A DNA stretch of 7,213 nt from positions 1 through 7,213 of the forward strand of contig JAGBGB010000289.1 of NCBI GenBank assembly GCA_017936205.1, read 5' to 3'. This document shows, in pieces, positions 1 to 6,457 of the stretch (position 1 is its first letter; each line of letters starts with the position of its first letter). Below the pieces are notes generated by a model. The model saw nothing but the letters and a program-made list of their open reading frames with translations. It was not told the DNA's origin and ran no database searches. A program made the position numbers and the translations under genes. This stretch comes from Oscillospiraceae bacterium. Its GTDB lineage: Bacteria > Bacillota > Clostridia > Oscillospirales > Oscillospiraceae.

Positions 1-204
1 TCCGATTTATCGCACAGTTTGATTTACCCCTTCGTAGGGGCGCGCATTGCGCGTCCGGTTCATGGCGTAACGCCATGAAAACAAAAACCACCGAAAATGA
101 TGTAATTTCTCCAATAAACGAAACATTTTTCACAGCCACCAATTCTTGGTGGTTGTCGGACGCGCAATGCGCGCCCCTACGAATGGTACGATAAATCGGA
201 ATTT
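1..204. repeat. MITE-like palindromic intergenic repeat, copy 1 (left tip outside window)
   Basis: This aligns without gaps to 4947-5150, with 12 mismatches by hand count over 204 bases (about 94% identity). The right end at 189-204 is the inverse of the left terminal repeat AAATTCCGATTTRTCG seen whole in copy 2. Inside are perfect 25-base inverted arms at 33-57 and 157-181. Between them lie two smaller hairpins: 59-67/71-79 with loop TAA, and 136-142/146-152 with loop TTC. There is no credible ORF and no obvious target-site duplication. The structure suggests a non-autonomous transposable element or a dispersed repeat that folds into RNA; which of these is inference. Confidence 0.85.
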
Positions 205-293
205 GACGGCTTGTTGAGCAAATGGGCGCCGGCGATGATAAGGAGCAGCATTGGTTAGGTCGATTTTCTGTGGAGAATTATTCTATTTTCGTC

Positions 294-322
294 TTGCCTT
301 TTGTTACCTATCGTGCTATAAT
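294..322 (+). promoter_or_regulatory. Sigma-A-type promoter of the gcv operon
   Basis: The -35 box is TTGCCT at 294-299 and the -10 box is a perfect TATAAT at 317-322. They are 17 bases apart, and TGC just before the -10 box makes an extended -10. Transcription would start near 329, about 20 bases before the first riboswitch stem, so the whole aptamer is transcribed. It is the best promoter match in the window. The start site is predicted only. Confidence 0.85.
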
Positions 323-350
323 CGAGGTATATGAATAGGTGTCGGATGAT

Positions 351-497
351 CGATCCGGGAGAGACTGCGTATGCAGCGCCGAAGGGGAATGCAGAAGCTC
401 TCAGGCAAAAGAACCGGATCGGGACGAAACTTCGGAGAGTGCATTAGCACACCGTAGGAGCAACCCGTAAGGGGAATCTCTCAGGTCAAATACGAAG
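351..497 (+). promoter_or_regulatory. Tandem glycine riboswitch (gcvT leader, two aptamers)
   Basis: Aptamer 1 is closed by a perfect 8-bp P1 stem, CGATCCGG (351-358) with CCGGATCG (414-421). It contains the conserved GGGAGAG (357-363) and CTCTCAGGCAAAAGAACC (398-415). A short linker (422-429) leads to aptamer 2, with P1 strands CTTCG (430-434) and CGAAG (493-497). Aptamer 2 holds GGAGAGT, a GGAGCAA element around 457-463 and CTCTCAGGTCAAA (478-490). These motifs and the position just before gcvT match the known glycine riboswitch, which senses glycine and usually turns glycine-cleavage genes on. I did not resolve the leader-linker kink-turn described for this class. Confidence 0.95.
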
Positions 498-533
498 GCA
501 CAGGAGCTCTGTATGGGGCTTTTGTGTCTTTTT
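495..533 (+). terminator. Riboswitch-controlled intrinsic terminator in the gcv leader
   Basis: Bases 495-509 pair with 516-530 in a continuous 15-bp stem that includes several G-U pairs, around a 6-base loop. A run of T follows (529-533). The 5' side begins inside the 3' strand of aptamer-2 P1 (CGAAG, 493-497), so closed P1 and the full terminator cannot coexist. This predicts an ON switch: with glycine, P1 forms and transcription reads into gcvT; without it, the terminator wins. The pairing is seen in the sequence and the switching is inferred. Confidence 0.8.
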
Positions 534-552
534 ATATTTTAAGGAGGATACT

Positions 553-1710
553 ATGAGCGAATTAAAACGCACCCAGCTTTATAATTGCCATCTGGAAGCA
601 GGAGCTTCTATGGTGGACTTTGGCGGCTGGGAAATGCCGATCCAGTACCCCAGCAAGATCGTTGCGGAGCATCTGTGCACCCGTACTGCCTGCAGCCTCT
701 TTGATGTTTCCCATATGGGACGGGTTCGGATCGAGGGCCCGGATACCGTTGCTTTCCTGCAGAAGGTACTTTCCAGCGATGTGGCTTCCCTGAAGCTGGG
801 CTGGGCACAGTACTGCATTATCCCCAATGCCGAGGGCGGCGCTGTGGACGATGCCTACCTCTACCGCTTCGAGGAGGATCATTACTTCTTAGTCATTAAC
901 GCATCCAATACGGATAAGGATCTTGCCCACTTTGCCCGTGAGGTTGAGGGCTATAACTGCACCGTTACCAATGTGACCGCGGATTGTGCATCCATTGCCA
1001 TTCAGGGCCCCGATAGCGAGGCTCTTCTGAAGGGCTTCGCCGGTGTTGAGACTCTGACCGAGGCAAGGCGGAACGCCCTGAACATTCTGGACTTCGAGGG
1101 CAGACGGATCAAGCTCGCCCGTACCGGCTATACCGGTGAGCCCCTGAGCTATGAGCTTTTCGTAGACTCTGCTGAGGCGGAGTGGCTGTGGAACCGCCTG
1201 CTGGAGTTAGGTGCCAAGCCTGCGGGACTGGGTGCCCGTGATACCCTCCGTCTGGAGGCAGGTCTGCCCCTGTACGGTCATGAAATGGGCATCGATGCAG
1301 ATGGGAAGGACATTCCCATCTACGCAGTGCCCCTGTCCCGCTTCGCTGTGAGCCTGACGGAGGAGAAGAAGGATCTCATCGGCAGAGCCGCTCTGGAGGC
1401 TCAGACCCAGGGTGTTGAGAAGAAGATGTACCATATCTGCCTCATTGACCGTGGCGTTATGAGAGCCGGTATGAAGGTCTACCGTGGAGAAGAGGAGCTG
1501 GGCTATATCACCAGCGGCACCATGGTTCCTTATATGACCGAGAACGGCTCTGTGAACCGTTCCATCGGCACTGCTTACCTGAAGAGTGATGTACAGGTAG
1601 GCGACACGGTGCAGATCGATGTCCGTGGCAAGAAGCTGAAGGCTGCCATTGTTCGCTGCCATATGAAGGTCGATGCCACCCATGCCATTCCTGTAGTATA
1701 TCAGGCATAA
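553..1710 (+). CDS. gcvT: Aminomethyltransferase, T-protein of the glycine cleavage system
   Basis: The T-protein takes the aminomethyl group carried on the lipoyl arm of H-protein and transfers it to tetrahydrofolate, giving 5,10-methylene-THF and ammonia; it is cytosolic. The 385-aa product has the family landmarks in order: an N-terminal VDFGGWEMP (21-29), FDVSHMG (50-56), GGAVDD (95-100, with the folate-site Asp), GYTGE (192-196) and GARDTLRLEAGLPLYGHEM (227-245). GYITSGTMVP (317-326) marks the C-terminal barrel. The ATG follows AAGGAGG (541-547) by five bases. It is the first gene after the glycine riboswitch. GYTGE is followed by PLSYE, not the usual DG(F/Y)E, and the protein is slightly longer than the usual 360-375 residues. 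The identity is secure. Confidence 0.96.
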   Translation: MSELKRTQLYNCHLEAGASMVDFGGWEMPIQYPSKIVAEHLCTRTACSLFDVSHMGRVRIEGPDTVAFLQKVLSSDVASLKLGWAQYCIIPNAEGGAVDDAYLYRFEEDHYFLVINASNTDKDLAHFAREVEGYNCTVTNVTADCASIAIQGPDSEALLKGFAGVETLTEARRNALNILDFEGRRIKLARTGYTGEPLSYELFVDSAEAEWLWNRLLELGAKPAGLGARDTLRLEAGLPLYGHEMGIDADGKDIPIYAVPLSRFAVSLTEEKKDLIGRAALEAQTQGVEKKMYHICLIDRGVMRAGMKVYRGEEELGYITSGTMVPYMTENGSVNRSIGTAYLKSDVQVGDTVQIDVRGKKLKAAIVRCHMKVDATHAIPVVYQA

Positions 1711-1729
1711 GGCACCAAGAAGGAAGATT

Positions 1730-1753
1730 GCTGTTCAGCCCTTGTCTGACAGC
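1730..1753 (+). other. Small hairpin in the gcvT-gcvH spacer
   Basis: GCTGT-T-CAG pairs with CTG-ACAGC, eight base pairs with one bulged T around a 7-base loop, in the 82-base gap between gcvT and gcvH. No T-run follows directly, so it is unlikely to be a full terminator. It could tune mRNA processing or stability within the operon. It may also be chance. Confidence 0.25.
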
Positions 1754-1792
1754 GAAAATAAATTTTGATACTAACTTTTGGAGGAATTAAGA

Positions 1793-2170
1793 ATGAATTA
1801 TCCCAATGAACTGCTTTACAGCAAGACTCACGAGTGGGTCAAGGAAGAAGACGGCGTTGTTGTCATCGGCATTTCCGACTATGCACAGGATGCTCTGGGC
1901 GATCTGGTGTTCATCAACCTGCCCGAGGTCGGTGACGAGGTCGTTGCCGGTGAGGCTTTCGGCGATGTAGAGTCCGTTAAGGCTGTTTCCGATCTGGTTT
2001 GCCCTGTTAGCGGTACTGTCTGTGCCATTAACGAGGAGCTGCTGGACAGCCCCGAAATGCTCAACGAAGAGCCCTATGATGCATGGATCATCAAGGTAGA
2101 GAACGAGACCGACCGGGAAGAGCTCCTGTCTGCAGCCGACTACGAGGCATTCTGCGCCGAGGAGGGCTAA
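1793..2170 (+). CDS. gcvH: Glycine cleavage H-protein (lipoyl carrier)
   Basis: H-protein is a small cytosolic carrier whose lipoyl-lysine arm shuttles the aminomethyl group from P-protein to T-protein and is then reoxidised by L-protein. The 125-aa product opens with the family pattern LLYSKTHEWV (8-17). It contains GISDYAQDALGDLVFINLPEVG (26-47, key residues G, D, A and P) and the lipoylation motif VESVKA (59-64), with Lys63 as the predicted modified residue. The start is ATG 1793, eight bases after GGAGG (1780-1784). An in-frame TTG at 1778 overlaps that ribosome binding site and is rejected. It ends one base before gcvPA. Length is typical of the family. The lplA product downstream could lipoylate Lys63. 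Confidence 0.96.
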   Translation: MNYPNELLYSKTHEWVKEEDGVVVIGISDYAQDALGDLVFINLPEVGDEVVAGEAFGDVESVKAVSDLVCPVSGTVCAINEELLDSPEMLNEEPYDAWIIKVENETDREELLSAADYEAFCAEEG

Positions 2171-2171
2171 T

Positions 2172-3488
2172 ATGGGAAGCTATGTGCCTTCCACCCCTGA
2201 GCAGCAGCAGGAAATGCTGCAGGCTCTGGGGCTGAACAGCTTCCGTGAACTGTTCTCTGTGGTTCCTGAGGAGATGTATCTGGAAGACGGAGCCCTGAAC
2301 ATTCCCGGCGGCATGAGCGAGCTGGAAGTGATCCGTAAGGTCAGTGAAATGGCAGGAAAGAACCGTGTGTTCTCCACTGTGCTCCGTGGAGCCGGTGCCT
2401 ATGACCACTACATCCCCAGCATCGTGAAGTATATCCCCGCAAAGGAAGAATTCCTCACTGCCTATACCCCCTATCAGGCTGAAATGAGCCAGGGGATCCT
2501 GCAGTCTATTTTTGAGTATCAGACCATGATCTGCGAGCTCACCGGTATGGATGTTTCCAATGCTTCTGTCTATGACGGAGCCACTGCCGCAGCGGAGGCT
2601 GCTGCTATGTGCCGTGACCGCAAGCGCCGTGTGACCTTGATCTCCGCTGCTGCCCATCCTGATACCATCCAGACTGTCAAGACCTATTGCTACGGTACCG
2701 GTGACGAGCTTCGCATCGTCCCTGCCAAGGACGGCAAGACTGATCTGCAGGCTCTGAAGGAAATGCTGACCCCCGAGGTCGCCTCCTTCTATGTCCAGCA
2801 GCCCAACTTCTACGGCATGATCGAGGATGCACAGGCCATCGGTGAACTGGTTCACGAGGCAGGTGCTATGTATGTTATGGGCTGCAATCCCATTTCTCTG
2901 GGACTGCTGAAGAGCCCCCGTGAGTGCGGTGCGGATGTAGCCGTAGGCGAAGGACAGCCTTTGGGCATGCCCCTGAGCTACGGCGGCCCCTATCTGGGCT
3001 TCATGTGCACCACCCAGAAGCATATGCGTAAGCTCCCCGGCAGAATCGTCGGTGAGACCGTGGACAGCAAGGGCGAGAGAGCTTATGTTCTGTCCCTTCA
3101 GGCAAGAGAGCAGCATATCCGCCGTGAGAAGGCAAGCAGTAACATCTGCTCCAATCAGGCGCTGTGCGCTCTGACTGCCGGTGTTTATATGGCTACTATG
3201 GGCGCAGAGGGCATTGCACAGGCTGCCAAGCAGTCTATGTCCAAGGCACATTATCTGGCAAAGGAGCTGTGCTCCATCCCCGGTGTTAGCCTGAAGCATG
3301 AGGGCGAATTCTTCCACGAGTTCCTTACCCTTCTGCCCAAGGCAGAGGAGGTCCTGAAGGCTCTGGAGCAGGCTGACATTCTGGGCGGTCTGCCTGTGGA
3401 CGATGGCATTCTCTGGTGTGCCACCGAGAAGGTCAGCAAGGCACAGCTGGACAAGGCTGTTGCCATCGTGAAGGAGGTGCTGGCATGA
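2172..3488 (+). CDS. gcvPA: Glycine dehydrogenase (decarboxylating) subunit 1, P-protein N-terminal half
   Basis: This is one of the two subunits that replace the single-chain P-protein in Firmicutes, archaea and several other groups. With GcvPB it forms the PLP enzyme that decarboxylates glycine and loads aminomethyl onto H-protein. The 438-aa product has GAGAYDHYIPS (73-83), YTPYQAEMSQG (98-108), ELTGMDVSNASVYDGATA (122-139), QQPNFYG (209-215), GEGQPLGMPLSYGGPYLGF (259-277) and REQHIRREKASSNIC (312-326). It has the PLP type-I fold but lacks the PLP-binding lysine, which sits in GcvPB. GGAGGG (2161-2166), inside the end of gcvH, is the ribosome binding site, so translation is probably coupled. 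Its stop overlaps the gcvPB start (ATGA). Length is normal. Confidence 0.95.
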   Translation: MGSYVPSTPEQQQEMLQALGLNSFRELFSVVPEEMYLEDGALNIPGGMSELEVIRKVSEMAGKNRVFSTVLRGAGAYDHYIPSIVKYIPAKEEFLTAYTPYQAEMSQGILQSIFEYQTMICELTGMDVSNASVYDGATAAAEAAAMCRDRKRRVTLISAAAHPDTIQTVKTYCYGTGDELRIVPAKDGKTDLQALKEMLTPEVASFYVQQPNFYGMIEDAQAIGELVHEAGAMYVMGCNPISLGLLKSPRECGADVAVGEGQPLGMPLSYGGPYLGFMCTTQKHMRKLPGRIVGETVDSKGERAYVLSLQAREQHIRREKASSNICSNQALCALTAGVYMATMGAEGIAQAAKQSMSKAHYLAKELCSIPGVSLKHEGEFFHEFLTLLPKAEEVLKALEQADILGGLPVDDGILWCATEKVSKAQLDKAVAIVKEVLA

Positions 3489-4870
3489 AGCTGATATTTG
3501 AAAAGAGCGCTGCCGGTCACCGCTGCGCCATTCTCCCTCCCTGTGATGTGGAGGAGGTCGCTCTGCCTGCAGAGCTGACCCGTGAAGCAGCCCCCAAGCT
3601 GCCGGAGCTGAATGAGACGGAGATCTCCCGTCATTATACAGAGCTGAACAAGAGAGTCCACGGTGTCAACTGCGGCTTCTATCCTTTGGGCTCCTGCACC
3701 ATGAAGTATAATCCCCGGATCGACGAGGAGACCGCAGCTCTCCCCGGCTTTACCGCTGTTCACCCTCTGGCTCCTGCCCATACTGTAGAGGGCTGCAAGG
3801 AGGCTCTGGATACCGCTAAGGCATACCTCTGCGAGATCACCGGCATGGACGATATGACCTTCCAGCCTGCAGCCGGTGCCCACGGGGAGTTCACCGGTGT
3901 CATGCTGATCAAGCAGTACCACGATGCCCGTGGAGACAGCAAGAGAAGAAAGATCATCGTTCCCGACTCCGCTCACGGCACCAACCCTGCTACTGCGGCT
4001 ATGTGCGGCTACGATGTGGTCAACATTCCCTCCGCTCCCAACGGCTGCGTGGATTTAGAGGCTCTGAAGGCTGTCCTCGGTGAGGATACCGCAGGTCTTA
4101 TGCTGACCAACCCCAATACTGTTGGTATTTTTGATGAGAATATTCTGGAGATCACTCGTTTGGTGCATGAGGCAGGCGGCCTGTGCTACTATGACGGTGC
4201 AAACCTGAATGCGGTTATGGGTGTTGTTCGCCCCGGCGATATGGGCTTCGACTGCATCCACCTGAATCTCCACAAGACCTTCGCCACTCCCCACGGCGGC
4301 GGCGGTCCCGGCAGCGGTGCTGTTGGATGCAAGGCTGCTCTGGCTCCCTATCTGCCCAACAAGGACGGCATCCGTGTCCGCAGCTTCCATGGCAACTTCT
4401 TAGTTGTCATTAAGGCTCTGACCTATCTGCTGACTCTGGGCAAGGAAGGCGTTCCCGAGGCTGCAAAGAATGCAGTGCTCAATGCCAACTACCTGCAGAG
4501 CAAGATCAAGGGCACCTTCACTCCCGCCTTTGACCGCCTGTGTATGCATGAGTTCGTTCTGGATCTCAGCGGCTTCAAGAAGGAGACCGGTGTCTCCGCT
4601 TTAGATGTGGCGAAGTCCCTGATCGACTACGGCATGCATCCCCCCACAATGTACTTCCCCCTCATCGTCCATGAGGCTCTTATGCTGGAGCCCACCGAGA
4701 CCGAGAGCCGGGATACTCTGGACGAGGCAGCAGAGATCTTCCGCAAGCTCTTCGAGCTGGCTAAGACGGATCCCGACTATATGCATGCTGCTCCTCACAA
4801 TGCCCAGATCGGCAGACCCGACGAGGTCCGTGCCGCCCGTAACCCCATTTTACGCTACAGCTTCGAATAA
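3485..4870 (+). CDS. gcvPB: Glycine dehydrogenase (decarboxylating) subunit 2, P-protein C-terminal half
   Basis: This is the PLP-carrying partner of GcvPA in the glycine decarboxylase complex. The 461-aa product contains YPLGSCTMKYNP (66-77), QPAAGAHGEFTG (127-138), DSAHGTNPATAA (161-172), TNPNTVGIFD (208-217) and YYDGANLNA (235-243). HLNLHKTFATPHGGGGPGSG (259-278) has Lys264 as the predicted Schiff-base lysine. RSFHGNF (299-305) and the C-terminal GRPDEVRAARNP (443-454) complete the family pattern. ATG 3485 overlaps the gcvPA TGA by four bases and follows AAGGAGG (3471-3477), which fixes the start. A longer in-frame start at 3416 lies inside gcvPA and encodes a non-family tail. It is slightly shorter than the common 480-490 residues with no motif missing. 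It ends the operon. Confidence 0.96.
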   Translation: MKLIFEKSAAGHRCAILPPCDVEEVALPAELTREAAPKLPELNETEISRHYTELNKRVHGVNCGFYPLGSCTMKYNPRIDEETAALPGFTAVHPLAPAHTVEGCKEALDTAKAYLCEITGMDDMTFQPAAGAHGEFTGVMLIKQYHDARGDSKRRKIIVPDSAHGTNPATAAMCGYDVVNIPSAPNGCVDLEALKAVLGEDTAGLMLTNPNTVGIFDENILEITRLVHEAGGLCYYDGANLNAVMGVVRPGDMGFDCIHLNLHKTFATPHGGGGPGSGAVGCKAALAPYLPNKDGIRVRSFHGNFLVVIKALTYLLTLGKEGVPEAAKNAVLNANYLQSKIKGTFTPAFDRLCMHEFVLDLSGFKKETGVSALDVAKSLIDYGMHPPTMYFPLIVHEALMLEPTETESRDTLDEAAEIFRKLFELAKTDPDYMHAAPHNAQIGRPDEVRAARNPILRYSFE

Positions 4871-4882
4871 TCAACAAGCAAG

Positions 4883-4917
4883 GGGCTGTCTCACCAACCC
4901 GGTGAGACAGCCCATTT
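4883..4917 (+). terminator. Intrinsic-type terminator after gcvPB
   Basis: A perfect 13-bp stem, GGGCTGTCTCACC (4883-4895) with GGTGAGACAGCCC (4901-4913) and a 5-base loop, starts 12 bases after the gcvPB stop. The following tract, ATTTCCC, is weak in T, so termination may be partial and some transcripts could run on into lplA. Confidence 0.75.
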
Positions 4918-4942
4918 CCCGCCATCCCCACATTCTACCGCC

Positions 4943-5150
4943 AAATTCCGATTTGTCGAACAGTATGATTTACCGCTGCGTAGGGGCGCGCATTGCGCGT
5001 CCGGTTCATGGCGTAACGCCATGAACACAAAAACCACCGAAAAAGATGTAATTTCTACAAAAAACGAAACTTTTTTCACAACCACCAATTCTTGGCGGTT
5101 GTCGGACGCGCAATGCGCGCCCCTACGAATGGTACGATAAATCGGAATTT
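4943..5150. repeat. MITE-like palindromic intergenic repeat, copy 2 (complete)
   Basis: This is a complete 208-bp copy. The terminal inverted repeats are AAATTCCGATTTGTCG (4943-4958) and the inverse of AAATTCCGATTTATCG (5135-5150), matching 15 of 16. Subterminal 25-base arms (4979-5003 and 5103-5127) are perfect complements and identical to those of copy 1, although the bases around them differ. That conservation suggests selection on the hairpin or a recent spread. It lies in the same orientation as copy 1, between the gcv terminator and lplA, ending 38 bases before the lplA start codon. No convincing promoter was found inside it, and short ORFs across it are not credible. Confidence 0.88.
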
Positions 5151-5188
5151 GCAGACGATAGCATTATTGTTTTCTGAGAGGTGATTTT

Positions 5189-6205
5189 ATGGCTTGGAGG
5201 TATATTGAACTGCACACCACGGATCCGACCTTTAATTTGGCGGTGGAGCAGTATGTTTTTGATCGGCTGCCACGGGAGCATAGCTATTTTATGCTTTGGC
5301 AGAATGCACCGTCGGTGATCATTGGCAAGCATCAGAATGCTTATGCAGAGATCAATGCAGACTATGTCCGGGAGAAGCATATACAGGTGGTCCGCCGTCT
5401 GTCCGGTGGGGGAGCGGTGTATCATGATCTTGGGAATTTAAATTTCACCTTTGTGCAGGACGGAACAAGCAGCCGCTTGGATCTGAGCCTGTTCTGTGAT
5501 CCTGTGGCAAAGACCCTACGGGAATTAGGTGCCCCTGCGGAGGTCAACGGTCGCAATGATATTACTGTTCAGGGTATGAAAATCTCCGGCAATGCCCAGT
5601 ATGTCAGGGAAGGACGGGTCATGCACCACGGAACCCTGCTCTTCGATGCGGATTTAGAGGCTGCTGCTCAAGCTCTCAAGCCTACCGCAGAAAAGCTCCG
5701 CAGCAAAGGGGTTGCCTCTGTTCGCAGCCGTATGACCACCTTGTCTCGCCATCTTCCACAGGGAACGACCCTGGCGGAATTTAAAGATCGATTCCTACGT
5801 CAGCTTTTTGCGGGACAGCCTATGGAGCCGTATACTCTGAATCAAGAGGATCTGGATGCCATAGAAGCCATTCGGGCAGAACGCTATGCCCTGCCACAGT
5901 GGAACTTCGGGCAGTCTCCTCCCTGTGATCTGGTCTATTCCGGACGGATCGAGGGCTGCGGGACGGTAGAACTGCACTTCCGAATCGAGAAGGGGAGGAT
6001 CAGCCGTTCGGAGCTTCATGGAGATTTTTTCACCAATCAGGATCCTGCACCCTTGGCGGATGCCTTTTTGGGCTGTGCTCCTGAGTATTCTGATTATGCA
6101 GGGGTGTTGGCAGCGATAGATCCCGAGGAGTATATCCGCAGCTTGTCCAAGGAGGATTTTCTGTTCCTTCTGAAAAAACAGCAGATAGGCACTTGCAAAG
6201 AGTAG
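5189..6205 (+). CDS. lplA: Lipoate-protein ligase A
   Basis: This cytosolic enzyme activates free lipoate with ATP to lipoyl-AMP and transfers it to the target lysine of lipoyl-domain proteins such as GcvH. The 338-aa product has a catalytic domain (about 1-200) with VVRRLSGGGAVYHDLGNLNF (67-86) and GRNDI (121-125). GMKISGNAQY (129-138, with the catalytic lysine at 131) and HHGTLLF (146-152) follow. The C-terminal accessory domain (about 245-335) includes GTVELHFRIEKGRISRSELH (258-277). That two-domain form is the stand-alone lipoate ligase, not a LipB octanoyltransferase. The ATG follows GAGAGGTGA (5176-5184) by four bases. It lies on the gcv strand but is separated by a terminator and a repeat, so co-transcription is uncertain. 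The stop codon overlaps or abuts the cobalamin aptamer. Confidence 0.94.
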   Translation: MAWRYIELHTTDPTFNLAVEQYVFDRLPREHSYFMLWQNAPSVIIGKHQNAYAEINADYVREKHIQVVRRLSGGGAVYHDLGNLNFTFVQDGTSSRLDLSLFCDPVAKTLRELGAPAEVNGRNDITVQGMKISGNAQYVREGRVMHHGTLLFDADLEAAAQALKPTAEKLRSKGVASVRSRMTTLSRHLPQGTTLAEFKDRFLRQLFAGQPMEPYTLNQEDLDAIEAIRAERYALPQWNFGQSPPCDLVYSGRIEGCGTVELHFRIEKGRISRSELHGDFFTNQDPAPLADAFLGCAPEYSDYAGVLAAIDPEEYIRSLSKEDFLFLLKKQQIGTCKE

Positions 6206-6221
6206 GTTTGTGTGCTACAAT
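6193..6221 (+). promoter_or_regulatory. Candidate promoter at the lplA 3' end (conflicts with the aptamer)
   Basis: TTGCAA (6193-6198) and TACAAT (6216-6221) are 17 bases apart with TGC before the -10 box, a good sigma-A match. However, a start near 6228 would remove the predicted 5' strand of cobalamin-aptamer P1 (AGGT, 6204-6207) and the P2 region. Either the match is chance and the leader is transcribed from further upstream, or a shorter RNA exists. A weaker alternative inside lplA is TTGGCA (6107-6112) with TATATC (6131-6136), spacer 18. Confidence 0.3.
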
Positions 6222-6378
6222 ACCTGTGTTCTTCGGAGAAACAGGTGAGAGTCCTGTACGAGACCGTCGCCGTGAGGCACACAGAAAGGAATCCTCTGAC
6301 CCACAGCCGCAAGGTGGGGACAGCACCATTGGTGAAAGCCGAGAAGGTGGAGGCATACCGTGCCAAGTCGGAAGACCT
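6204..6378 (+). promoter_or_regulatory. Cobalamin (B12) riboswitch aptamer
   Basis: Conserved blocks of the cobalamin riboswitch appear in order. P1 opens with AGGT (6204-6207), then GGAGAAACAGGTGAGAGTCC (6235-6254) as the GGGAA-N-GGTG-N-TCC core. ACCGTCGCCGTGAGG (6263-6277) stands for the CCCGC-ACTGT block, and CCATTGGTGAAAGCCGAGAA (6326-6345) is in the P6-P7 region. AAGTCGGAAGACCTG (6365-6379) is the hallmark 3' end, whose ACCT closes P1. The spacing from GGT to the GGAGAA box (about 28 bases) fits the class. It should sense adenosyl- or another cobalamin and usually switches transport genes off. The 5' boundary overlaps the lplA stop and is approximate. Confidence 0.88.
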
Positions 6379-6389
6379 GAGGAACAAAA

Positions 6390-6433
6390 CCTCCTGCACA
6401 GAGTCGCGGCTCCGACTGAGGGAGGAATCTTTT
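6390..6433 (+). terminator. Candidate terminator of the cobalamin riboswitch
   Basis: CCTCC (6390-6394) pairs with GGAGG (6421-6425), enclosing an inner stem AGTCG (6402-6406) with CGACT (6413-6417). A short T-rich tract, AATCTTTT (6426-6433), follows. A competing hairpin, GAGG (6379-6382) with CCTC (6390-6393), uses the same CCTC strand and adjoins aptamer P1. These look like the two states of the expression platform. Which state B12 favours is inferred to be termination, as is usual for this class. The T-run is modest. Confidence 0.55.
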
Positions 6434-6457
6434 CAATTTCAAAAAGGAGAATGCACA

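Noticed and set aside
154..256. Plus-strand frame continuing from the repeat into flanking sequence, ending at a TAG near 256
   Set aside because: It has no start codon with a ribosome binding site, and its first half is the hairpin arm of a non-coding repeat. It is probably not a gene.
1742..1773. Possible internal promoter before gcvH (TTGTCT ... TGATAC)
   Set aside because: The -10 match is poor, and the gene order and spacing fit readthrough from gcvT.
2091..3317. Long minus-strand ORF (408 codons) opposite gcvPA
   Set aside because: It mirrors a strongly coding plus-strand gene with clear family motifs. Its translation shows no recognisable domain and it has no ribosome binding site; long antisense frames are common in GC-rich genes.
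3251..3976. Minus-strand ORF (241 codons) across the gcvPA-gcvPB junction
   Set aside because: It lies wholly opposite two confident genes and has no motif or ribosome binding site of its own.
4671..5024. Plus-strand ORF running from gcvPB through the terminator into the repeat
   Set aside because: It is out of frame with gcvPB, crosses a terminator and a non-coding repeat, and encodes a low-complexity non-family sequence.
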